Of a DNA stretch of 47,587 bases, positions 16,095 through 23,259 are shown piece after piece; within the stretch, counting starts at the first letter, position 1, and each line of letters starts with the position of its first letter. Origin of the DNA: an uncultured Bacteroidales bacterium (lineage in GTDB: Bacteria; Bacteroidota; Bacteroidia; Bacteroidales; Muribaculaceae). A program made the position numbers and the translations under genes. The stretch covers positions 1 through 47,587 of the forward strand of contig CANSAP010000017.1 in the NCBI GenBank assembly GCA_947644715.1. The letters are read 5' to 3'. The notes beneath the pieces are model-generated. The model was given only the letters and a program-made list of their open reading frames with translations, was not told the origin of the DNA and did not search any database.

Positions 16095-16946
16095 ATGAGC
16101 GCCACCGACAAATATCTTATTGCGGACGCCGGAGGTACTTCGACGCAGTGGAGTCTTTGCCTAAACGGAGTTGCTGAACAGACTCTGTCAACCGGAGGAA
16201 TCAATGCGTCAGTCACTCCCACCGATATTCTTACGCGTGAAATCTGGAACGCATGTGAATTGATAGAAAAAGCTGACCGGATATATTTCTATGGTGCAGG
16301 CTGCGTATCTAATGAGACAAACAATCGAATAGCAGAGCAATTATCACTTTACAATACCAATGCCTTGCAGGAGATTGCTTCTGATATGCTGGGGGCTGCG
16401 CGCGCATTGTTCGGAAATTCATCCGGCATTGCCTGCATACTCGGCACCGGATCAAACTCATGTGCATATTCTGATGGAATTATTCAGAAGAATATTTCTC
16501 CGTTGGGCTACATATTAGGTGACGAAGGGGGTGGTGCAGCTCTTGGTAAGCGCTTGGTCAAGGCCGTATTGCGAGAGGAAATAACAGACTCGGCAATACT
16601 ATCTGATTTTCGAGAGGCGGCAGGGGGAGGCATTGCACAGGTTTTGCAGCATGTTTACCGCCTTCCGGGAGCCAACAGTTATTTGGCCTCGCTGTGTCCG
16701 ATATTGAGCAAACACCGAAATCATCCTGAAGTTGCACGGATTATTCGTGAGGAATTCGCTTCATTTTTTGCCAACTGCATCGCGCGCTATGACCTGCGCC
16801 ATTATGACAGTATTGGCTTTATCGGCTCCTTAGCCAAGGCATTTGAGGCGGAATTGGCTGAACTCTCAGAAGAGCATGGTTTAACAGGCTTTACCGTTGC
16901 ACAGTCACCTATGAACGGTTTAATCAATTATCATTCAAAGAATTAA
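16095..16946 (+). CDS. BadF/BadG-type ATPase, N-acetylglucosamine kinase-like
   Basis: This 283-aa ASKHA-fold sugar kinase has phosphate-1 motif IADAGGTSTQW (residues 8-18), phosphate-2 motif ILGTGSNSCAY (about 115-125), and GYILGDEGGGAALGKR, which is characteristic of the BadF/BadG/BcrA/BcrD family members acting as N-acetylglucosamine or N-acetylmuramic acid kinases. Length agrees with the Bacteroidota kinases. The most likely role is salvage of amino sugars from cell-wall turnover; substrate choice is inferred. It is tightly packed with the TPR gene upstream and an SGNH hydrolase one base downstream. Confidence 0.85.
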   Translation: MSATDKYLIADAGGTSTQWSLCLNGVAEQTLSTGGINASVTPTDILTREIWNACELIEKADRIYFYGAGCVSNETNNRIAEQLSLYNTNALQEIASDMLGAARALFGNSSGIACILGTGSNSCAYSDGIIQKNISPLGYILGDEGGGAALGKRLVKAVLREEITDSAILSDFREAAGGGIAQVLQHVYRLPGANSYLASLCPILSKHRNHPEVARIIREEFASFFANCIARYDLRHYDSIGFIGSLAKAFEAELAELSEEHGLTGFTVAQSPMNGLINYHSKN

Positions 16947-16947
16947 T

Positions 16948-17610
16948 ATGGTAAAACTCTATTCAACCATTATCTGCATACTTTTAGCAGCATTGTCCCT
17001 CCCGATGAGCTGCAACGCCGATAGTTATTATGACCGGAAAGTCTCCTTGTTCGAGCTTTTGCCGGTTGGCCCGGACGATATTATTTTCCTTGGAAATTCT
17101 ATTACTGACGGGGGAGAATTTGCAGAGATGTTGCAGATGCCTAATATAAAGAATCGAGGCATCTCCTCCGACGTTATGAGCGGAGTTGAAAAGCGTCTTG
17201 AACAAGTGCTTCGAGGAACGCCAAAGAAGTTGTTCCTTCTTATCGGAATCAATGACGTTGCTCATAAGCTCACAGTTGCTCAGCTTGCCACTCGTTATGA
17301 GAGATTAGTCAAAAAAATACGTCAGTTATCGCCTGACACGAAAGTCTATTTGCAGAGCGTCATGCCGGTAAACAACGATTTCGGGCGATACAAAACACTG
17401 TTTGGCAAGGAAAAAACGATTAAGCAATTCAACGAAGAAATCCGAAGAATCGCTCAGTCAGAAGGGTGTGTATATATTGATTTGACACCTGCACTCGCGG
17501 ATCCGTCAACCGGAAAACTTATGCGTAAATACACCAATGATGGATTGCATCTGACCGGCGCCGGCTACAAGGCATGGTTGGATTTAATAACCCCTTATGT
17601 TAAAGATTAA
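16948..17610 (+). CDS. Secreted SGNH/GDSL-family hydrolase
   Basis: This 220-aa protein has a signal sequence ending in LPMSC, possibly a lipobox (Cys22), so it is secreted or lipid-anchored. SGNH blocks are present: block I FLGNSITDGGEF (nucleophile Ser), the Gly of block II NRGISSDVMSG, block III LLIGINDVAHK, and block V DGLHLTGAGYKAW with the catalytic Asp and His. Such enzymes deacetylate or de-esterify carbohydrates; the substrate is not visible. It is in the same packed operon as the amino-sugar kinase, so release of acetyl groups from envelope or host sugars is a reasonable inference. Confidence 0.87.
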   Translation: MVKLYSTIICILLAALSLPMSCNADSYYDRKVSLFELLPVGPDDIIFLGNSITDGGEFAEMLQMPNIKNRGISSDVMSGVEKRLEQVLRGTPKKLFLLIGINDVAHKLTVAQLATRYERLVKKIRQLSPDTKVYLQSVMPVNNDFGRYKTLFGKEKTIKQFNEEIRRIAQSEGCVYIDLTPALADPSTGKLMRKYTNDGLHLTGAGYKAWLDLITPYVKD

Positions 17611-17620
17611 TTTTTCTGCA

Positions 17621-18574
17621 ATGAATAAATCCATATTCCTGATATTCTTCTCTCTTCTTCTGCTTTCCCCCATAACGATTAAAGCGCAGACCTATAATGC
17701 TCAAGAGCAGGAGGAATCATCCGGCCCGACCATTCTTCCGCCTCTGTTTGAGTATCCTGTTGCTCCGGATGATGTCACGGAGTGGAAGGCACGCAACAAT
17801 TGGCTTGTGGAGCACTTTTGGGACAACTTTGACTTCAAGCAAAAGTCCGTCGGGCAGGCGCAACTGAATCATGCGTTCAAAACATATACCGTGCCGATGC
17901 GTTTTGCCGATGCAGAGGTTGCTCTGAAAAGTATCGACAAGCTCATCTCAAAGCTGAAAAAGCAGCCCGGCCTGTTGCTGCAATTCACCATGGCGGCAGA
18001 ACGCAGCACTTATGACCCGGCAACATCCGAAGCCATTATCGACGAGATTTACCTCCCTTTCTTGAAGGCGCTCGCCGCAGATAAAAAACTTCCCAATCTT
18101 CGCAAAGCGCGATATGCAAGTCAACTTAAGGCATTGGACGGATGCCTTGTGGGCGACTACATGAAGAGCTTCGAATTTGATGACCGTAATGGGGTGCGCA
18201 CCCGCTATAATCCCACTGCAAAATTGACTGTCATCGAGTTTGGAGACCCCACATGCTCCGAATGCCGCATAATGAAGCTGCGCATGGAGACTGATGCCCT
18301 TATCAAGCAGGCTGCCTCTGATGGCAAACTTGATATCATGTTTATTATACCTGATGCCGACCCCGATGCCGGCGATGATTGGCGTGCGGACGTAATCGAC
18401 TATCCCCATTTCTGGACCGTAGGGGCTACCTCCGACCTTGAAGAAACCATCGACTTGAGATATACTCCTTGCGTCTATGTCATTGGCCCGGATAAGAGGA
18501 TTGTCAGCAAAAATGCTGACATCGATGAGATTCGCTCTCTTCTCACAGCCGAGTCAACTTCAGTCGAACAGTAA
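17621..18574 (+). CDS. Secreted thioredoxin-like protein with DUF5106-type N-terminal region
   Basis: This 317-aa protein has a signal peptide (FLIFFSLLLLSPITIKAQ), an N-terminal helical region of the kind seen before thioredoxin domains in Bacteroidota (DUF5106-like, about residues 30-180: NWLVEHFWDNFDF, MAAERSTYDP), and a C-terminal thioredoxin-like fold. The fold has VIEFGDPTCSECRIMKLRM with a CSEC redox centre and a cis-proline motif RYTPCVYVIGPDKRI. It probably acts in periplasmic disulfide reduction or isomerisation. An upstream ATG at 17597 lies inside the SGNH gene and lacks a signal peptide at its front, so ATG 17621 is preferred. Confidence 0.85.
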   Translation: MNKSIFLIFFSLLLLSPITIKAQTYNAQEQEESSGPTILPPLFEYPVAPDDVTEWKARNNWLVEHFWDNFDFKQKSVGQAQLNHAFKTYTVPMRFADAEVALKSIDKLISKLKKQPGLLLQFTMAAERSTYDPATSEAIIDEIYLPFLKALAADKKLPNLRKARYASQLKALDGCLVGDYMKSFEFDDRNGVRTRYNPTAKLTVIEFGDPTCSECRIMKLRMETDALIKQAASDGKLDIMFIIPDADPDAGDDWRADVIDYPHFWTVGATSDLEETIDLRYTPCVYVIGPDKRIVSKNADIDEIRSLLTAESTSVEQ

Positions 18575-18719
18575 AACAGTTAAGCCTTCCTCCGCGTTTT
18601 ACCTATGGAGTAAATGGTGTGCCCGGACTGCATTTTGCACAAAGGAGGTATGCAAATATGCATTTTCAGCCCCGATAAATACACACTTTATCCCATACAG
18701 ACAATATAATTCCATACAG

Positions 18720-19244
18720 ATGACACGACACAATCGACGCCGCAAACTCCTTTCCCCGTTCAAGCGCTTTTATCTGCGCACTACGGGATATTCATACACA
18801 AATATGGGCAGGCTTTTCCTGCGTCTATTCGTAGGCTTTATGCTGCTGCAGTTCGGCATCCGCCAACTCCTGTCATTCGACCAAATGCAGGCGACATTCC
18901 CATCTGTCTTTGGACTGACGTCAGCTGATTCTCTTATCTTGATGACTATCATCGAGATTGGATGCTCATTCTTCATAATGATCGGGATGTTCACGCGCAT
19001 AATGTGTATTCCTCCATTCTTATCCATGGCTATTGCTGAATATTACTTATTGAGCGATTCCCTGAGCCCGGCATCTTACGAATTAAGTTGGCAACAGTTG
19101 GGCTACCTGCCGGTAATGTTCATGGGCATCTATTTCTTTATCATCCTCGTGGGACCCGGAAAAATTTCCATAGACTATGTGTTGTCACTGCATATTATCC
19201 ACACAGAAGACTGCAATGAGGATGATGAGCTTGAACAGGTATAA
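18720..19244 (+). CDS. DoxX-like membrane protein
   Basis: This 174-aa protein has a basic N-terminus (MTRHNRRRKLLSPFKRFYLR) and four hydrophobic helices. GRLFLRLFVGFMLLQFGIRQL followed by an IEIGCSFFIMIGMFTR segment matches the DoxX/DUF6-helix pattern of small quinone-related membrane proteins. The acidic C-terminus is EDCNEDDELEQV. The reading frame is open further upstream to 18477, but that part overlaps the thioredoxin gene and is unrelated in character, so ATG 18720 is chosen. The physiological role is unknown. Confidence 0.75.
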   Translation: MTRHNRRRKLLSPFKRFYLRTTGYSYTNMGRLFLRLFVGFMLLQFGIRQLLSFDQMQATFPSVFGLTSADSLILMTIIEIGCSFFIMIGMFTRIMCIPPFLSMAIAEYYLLSDSLSPASYELSWQQLGYLPVMFMGIYFFIILVGPGKISIDYVLSLHIIHTEDCNEDDELEQV

Positions 19245-19306
19245 TAAATGCAATTTACCCAAACACACTCTAAGATGACTTTACCCTCTAACCTCCTCTC
19301 AAAAGA

Positions 19307-20383
19307 ATGAAAATAGCACTATTATTGTCAGGCGGCGTTGACAGTGCTGTTGCACTTCATCTGCTGCATGAGCAGGGGCATGACCTGCACTTGTTCTACA
19401 TCAGAATCGGAATGGATAACGGCGAGGGTGATTGTAGTGCGGAAGAAGATATCGAGATGTGCACTCTGTTAGCCCGACGATATAATCTTCCGTTTGAGGT
19501 CATATCACTGCATGAGGAATACTGGGATAACGTAATGCAATACTCGCTCGATACAGTGAAGGCAGGTTTGACGCCACATCCGGATATGATGTGCAATAAA
19601 ATCATTAAATTCGGATATTTTGAGCAGAGAAGAGGCCATGAATTCGATAAGACTGCTACGGGTCACTATGCACGCGTAATTGAGAAAGACGGTAAGTATT
19701 GGTTGGGCACCGCTACCGACCCGGTCAAGGATCAGACTGACTTCCTCGCACAGATAAGCTACGAACAATTGAGCCACATACTCTTTCCTTTGGGCGACCT
19801 TCCGAAAGCAGAAGTGCGCAGTATTGCTCAAAAACTGGCACTTCCAAATGCCGGCAGAAAGGACTCACAGGGGATTTGCTTCCTTGGCAAGATTAATTAC
19901 AATGACTTTATCCGCCGACACTTGGGCGAGAGTCCGGGCGATATTATCGACATTGCTACGGGGCGAGTGCTTGGGCGTCATCGTGGCTATTGGTTTCACA
20001 CCATAGGCCAACGAAAGGGACTTGGCTTGAGCGGCGGTCCATGGTTTGTAGTGAGAAAAGATGTCAAACATAATGTGATTTATGTGTCACATGGCTATGA
20101 CACCCCTCTGCAATACGGACGCACCATTAACCTCGATGAGATGCACTGGATTACAGAGAATCCCTTTACTGAAGCCACTCAAGCAAGCATTCCCGTAACT
20201 TTCAAAAACCGCCATAATCCGGAGTTCCACAAAGGAGAGTTGGTTCACAACGGCGATAATCGCTATACACTCAAATCAGAAGATGATATCCAGGGTATTG
20301 CTCCCGGACAATTCGGAATAATATATTCGCCCGACCGGGCTATATGCCTCGGAAGCGGTGTGATAACCGGCGGGGAAGAGTAA
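19307..20383 (+). CDS. mnmA: tRNA-specific 2-thiouridylase
   Basis: The enzyme installs the 2-thio group on U34 of tRNA-Lys, -Glu and -Gln, taking sulfur as a persulfide. The 358-aa protein has the PP-loop SGGVDS (residues 8-13) for ATP, the catalytic Cys96 in [13 protein letters not shown] and the second Cys191 in [39 protein letters not shown] and GIAPGQF are also diagnostic. It stands alone between the DoxX-like and DUF151 genes, with short gaps of about 60-110 bases. Confidence 0.96.
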   Translation: MKIALLLSGGVDSAVALHLLHEQGHDLHLFYIRIGMDNGEGDCSAEEDIEMCTLLARRYNLPFEVISLHEEYWDNVMQYSLDTVKAGLTPHPDMMCNKIIKFGYFEQRRGHEFDKTATGHYARVIEKDGKYWLGTATDPVKDQTDFLAQISYEQLSHILFPLGDLPKAEVRSIAQKLALPNAGRKDSQGICFLGKINYNDFIRRHLGESPGDIIDIATGRVLGRHRGYWFHTIGQRKGLGLSGGPWFVVRKDVKHNVIYVSHGYDTPLQYGRTINLDEMHWITENPFTEATQASIPVTFKNRHNPEFHKGELVHNGDNRYTLKSEDDIQGIAPGQFGIIYSPDRAICLGSGVITGGEE

Positions 20384-20492
20384 TTGTGCAATGGGACTCC
20401 TTACGTTATAACAGTCACTTGCACTTGAAGAATGATTCAAGTAACCCCGAAAGTTAAATTCAAGAAAGATTCAAACAGACTCTTAGCAAGAC

Positions 20493-21110
20493 ATGGAGAA
20501 TAACGAACAAGACATGTGCCGCCTTGCGCTTGCAGGTATAACATATAGTCAGATTAACTCAGGTGTCTACGGCCTCATTCTTCAGGAAGTTGGAGGCGAC
20601 AGACGTCTTCCCATAGTTATAGGCAATGCAGAAGCTCACAGCATCGAATGCAAATTGCAAGCAATCATCACGCCGCGCCCTCTCACTCACGATTTAATGG
20701 TGAACATTTTAAGGGCTTTCGGACTGAAGTTGGAAAAGGTCATCATTAAGAGACTTGACAGCGGAGTCTATGCAGCTGACCTTAACCTCATGCTTGATGA
20801 CCGCTGCATCGTGATTGATGCGCGGTCAAGCGATGCAGTGGCTTTGGCAATTCGTGTTGGCGCTCCCATCTATGCCTCATCCAAACTCCTTGATGAAGTG
20901 GGGATTCGAAAAAAACAGCCGACATCCTCTGCTAAGCAGCAAAAACCGGTGGCAAAAAAGGCCGACTACTCTGCAAATACACTTCCTCAGCTGCAATCCA
21001 TGCTGACAGATGCCGTTGAAAATGAGCGCTATGAGGATGCTGCTGAGATTAAGCGTGAGATTCAATCTCGACAGAAGAAGGAGACCGACGAGCTCACAGA
21101 TTTATTATAG
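20493..21110 (+). CDS. DUF151 (bifunctional nuclease) and UVR-domain protein
   Basis: This 205-aa protein has an N-terminal DUF151/bifunctional-nuclease domain (residues 8-135: RLPIVIGNAEAHSIECKLQ, RPLTHDLMVNILRAFG and DARSSDAVALAIRVGAPIYAS). A Lys/Gln-rich linker follows, then a C-terminal UVR motif (LPQLQSMLTDAVENERYEDAAEIKREIQ). The DUF151 name comes from plant and Thermotoga members with reported nuclease activity; function in Bacteroidota is unproven. It is probably cytoplasmic. It precedes argR after a 219-base spacer that holds a -7 box. Confidence 0.9.
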   Translation: MENNEQDMCRLALAGITYSQINSGVYGLILQEVGGDRRLPIVIGNAEAHSIECKLQAIITPRPLTHDLMVNILRAFGLKLEKVIIKRLDSGVYAADLNLMLDDRCIVIDARSSDAVALAIRVGAPIYASSKLLDEVGIRKKQPTSSAKQQKPVAKKADYSANTLPQLQSMLTDAVENERYEDAAEIKREIQSRQKKETDELTDLL

Positions 21111-21284
21111 CTGATTCGAAAGAAACTGTTCTTACAGCATTTTTAGGCTGGTGAGTGTCAGAAAATCACAAATAAAGATTTTTTAACACATCCTATCTCA
21201 TTGTAAATCAATGCAATAACTATTGTATTTGACAAATAGAAAGAAAAAATTAATCGCGCAAAAGTGTGCTTAAGATTTTTTTAC

Positions 21285-21292
21285 TATATTTG
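21285..21292 (+). promoter_or_regulatory. -7 box upstream of the ArgR-family gene
   Basis: TATATTTG matches TAnnTTTG exactly. No good TTTG box lies 19-20 bases upstream, where AAAGTGTGC is found. The predicted transcript starts about 30 bases before ATG 21330. No convincing ARG-box palindrome (TGAAT-n4-ATTCA type) is seen around it. Confidence 0.55.
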
Positions 21293-21329
21293 CAAAAAAT
21301 AAAATTACTTACTACATTTGGTCTAAAAC

Positions 21330-21827
21330 ATGAAAAATAGGAAACGTAGAGTTGAGCTCATCGTCGACCTCATCAAGAACAATTGCATCGGTAGCCAGGA
21401 GGAATTGAGCCGCAGGCTTTCAGAAAACGGTTATAACGTAACTCAGGCCACCTTGAGCCGCGACTTGAAAATGCTGAAGACCACAAAGGTTCCGACCGAC
21501 CGTGGCACATACATGTACATCCTGCCTGACAGCAATACAATCAAGGACAAGCTTCTTGCATCCGGCCAGGCTGCCATGAGTTCTGCTTATCAGCTGGGCT
21601 TCATCTCTATTGCGTTTTCCGGAAACATGGCTGTAATCAAGACCCGCAACGGTTATGCCGCCGGCATGGCCTACGATATTGACATCAGTAATCCCCCTGA
21701 AATTCTTGGCACAATTGCCGGCACCGATACCGTCTTTGCTGTAATGAAAGATGGTCTCACCGAAGAGGAAACACGTGCAGTCTTCGCACGTCTTCTCCCC
21801 CTCGACGAGAAAATACCCATATACTAA
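21330..21827 (+). CDS. argR: ArgR-family arginine repressor
   Basis: This 165-aa protein has an N-terminal winged helix (NRKRRVELIVDLIKNNCIGSQEELSRRL, then ATLSRDLKMLKTTKVP) and a C-terminal hexamerisation and arginine-binding domain (LGTIAGTDTVFAVMKDG). In well-studied ArgR the binding loop reads GDDT with two consecutive Asp; here the first is Thr (GTDT), so ligand affinity or identity may differ. It is followed 116 bases downstream by an ArgC-like gene and later by arginine decarboxylase, so control of arginine-related genes is likely. Confidence 0.92.
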   Translation: MKNRKRRVELIVDLIKNNCIGSQEELSRRLSENGYNVTQATLSRDLKMLKTTKVPTDRGTYMYILPDSNTIKDKLLASGQAAMSSAYQLGFISIAFSGNMAVIKTRNGYAAGMAYDIDISNPPEILGTIAGTDTVFAVMKDGLTEEETRAVFARLLPLDEKIPIY

Positions 21828-21943
21828 ATAGTGATACCCCTTTCACTTTCAGATATAATCTCTCATAATCAAGTGGCTTGTGCGCTCCTGCGGGCGTCCG
21901 GGTCACTTCTCGCATGTTTTTTAATTGACTCTCCGACACGAAA

Positions 21944-22849
21944 ATGATTAACGTTGGTATAATAGGCGCTTCAACACCGCTGGCAGGCGAACTGCTGCGA
22001 ATTTTGGTCAATCATCCTGACGTGACCATAAGGAGCGTGGTCGACAAGTCCCTCGCCGGATGCGACATCACATCTGCCCATCATGGATTGATAGGTGAGA
22101 GCTCATTGGAATTTTCCTCTGAGCTTGACACGAAGAAGCTCGATGTAGTGTTCGTTGCGTCGAACCGTGGCAGCTGTGAAAAGCCCGACCTCACCGGCTA
22201 TCCTGACCTATGTCTTATTGAGCTGACAGGCGACTTCGCTGAGTCTCGTCGACAGGACGCGCTGTGCGTTTACGGTGTTCCGGAATTGAATCGCAAGGCT
22301 CTCGTGCGAGGAGCGCGTCATGCCGTTGTTCCATCTCCGCTGGAGTCAGTCGCCACTGTGGCACTCCTGCCGTTGGCCATGCGCTCCATGCTGCCTGAGC
22401 AATTGGAACTGACGGTTGAAGCCGAACCTGCTATTCTTGAAACGCAACCACTCCGACTCAGGTCGATGATTCAAGAATTAGTGGCCACCGGAGTTAATGA
22501 CTTCAATATAAACACGACCTTCAAACCGGTTGAACTTAACCGCGTTATCCGAATTTCATGCGACATAAGCCTGCCTGTGCCAATTGATAATATCACTGAC
22601 ATGTATGAAGAGCTGTATGATGACCACAATCTGACATTCATAGTCGGAGAAGCGGTGGAGCCGGCAGAAGTCGAGGGCACGGATAAATTAATCATAAGTC
22701 TTGACAAGGGAGCCGACGGCACTCTTCAGCTGCGTGCTATTGCTGATGCAAGAATGCGAGGCGGAGCCGGCGATGCAGTGCATGTAATGAATCTGCTGAT
22801 GGGACTGTATGAGAAAACCGGCCTGGCAATCAAAGCATCCAGATTCTGA
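21944..22849 (+). CDS. ArgC-like protein lacking catalytic residues
   Basis: This 301-aa homologue of N-acetyl-gamma-glutamyl-phosphate reductase has the N-terminal nucleotide-binding motif GIIGASTPLAGELLRILVNHPDV, YGVPELNRKAL, and the C-terminal RGGAGDAVHVMNLLMGLYEKTGL (ArgC normally G-A-S-G-Q-A-V-x-N-M-N-L-M). The active-site NPGCxAT is replaced by VPSPLES (Cys becomes Pro132), and the usual GHRHxPE region reads NTTFKPVE, losing the catalytic His. The frame is intact, so this is probably a pseudoenzyme under selection rather than a decayed gene. It lies between argR and a small SSB gene. True ArgC activity is unlikely. Confidence 0.85.
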   Translation: MINVGIIGASTPLAGELLRILVNHPDVTIRSVVDKSLAGCDITSAHHGLIGESSLEFSSELDTKKLDVVFVASNRGSCEKPDLTGYPDLCLIELTGDFAESRRQDALCVYGVPELNRKALVRGARHAVVPSPLESVATVALLPLAMRSMLPEQLELTVEAEPAILETQPLRLRSMIQELVATGVNDFNINTTFKPVELNRVIRISCDISLPVPIDNITDMYEELYDDHNLTFIVGEAVEPAEVEGTDKLIISLDKGADGTLQLRAIADARMRGGAGDAVHVMNLLMGLYEKTGLAIKASRF

Positions 22850-22903
22850 CTTATATAACTTGAAACAAATATATATATAACCTGATTCAGTCGTAAATCT
22901 GCA

Positions 22904-23221
22904 GTGTCAGTAAATAAAGCAATACTGTTAGGTAATACCGGTTCCGACCCCAAGATGTATTATCCGGAAAAGGGGTTGGCAATGGCCTTATTCTCGCTCG
23001 CGACAAACGAGCAGTTAGGTGAGAGCGAACGCACAGAATGGCATAACATTGTTATGACCGGCAAGCACGCAGAGTATGCCGAACGATATATCCGCAAAGG
23101 AACAAAGCTATATATTGAGGGCAAAATCCGCACCCGTTCCTACACCGACAAGCTCAACATCCAGCGTTATCGGACTGAGATTTACGTAGACTATTTTGAA
23201 ATTCTCGGGAGAGGCAATTGA
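22904..23221 (+). CDS. Minimal single-stranded DNA-binding protein
   Basis: This 105-aa OB-fold protein opens MSVNKAILLGNTGSDPKMYYP and carries TEWHNIVMTGKHAEYAERYIRKGTKLYIEGKIRTRSY and a terminal YVDYFEILGRGN, the standard SSB core. It ends right after the OB fold and lacks the Gly-rich linker and acidic tail (normally ending D-D-I-P-F) that recruits partner proteins, so it is probably an accessory SSB rather than the replicative one. The start is GTG at 22904, fitting the conserved MSVNK N-terminus. Its last codons overlap the longest possible frame of speA; the preferred speA ATG is 38 bases downstream. Confidence 0.85.
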   Translation: MSVNKAILLGNTGSDPKMYYPEKGLAMALFSLATNEQLGESERTEWHNIVMTGKHAEYAERYIRKGTKLYIEGKIRTRSYTDKLNIQRYRTEIYVDYFEILGRGN

Positions 23222-23259
23222 CCTTGACCGAGAACCTATTCCCAAATCAGAGAATTGAC

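Noticed and set aside
21111..21329. ARG-box operators upstream of argR
   Set aside because: No convincing TGAAT/ATTCA palindrome was found by eye; a weight-matrix scan would be needed.
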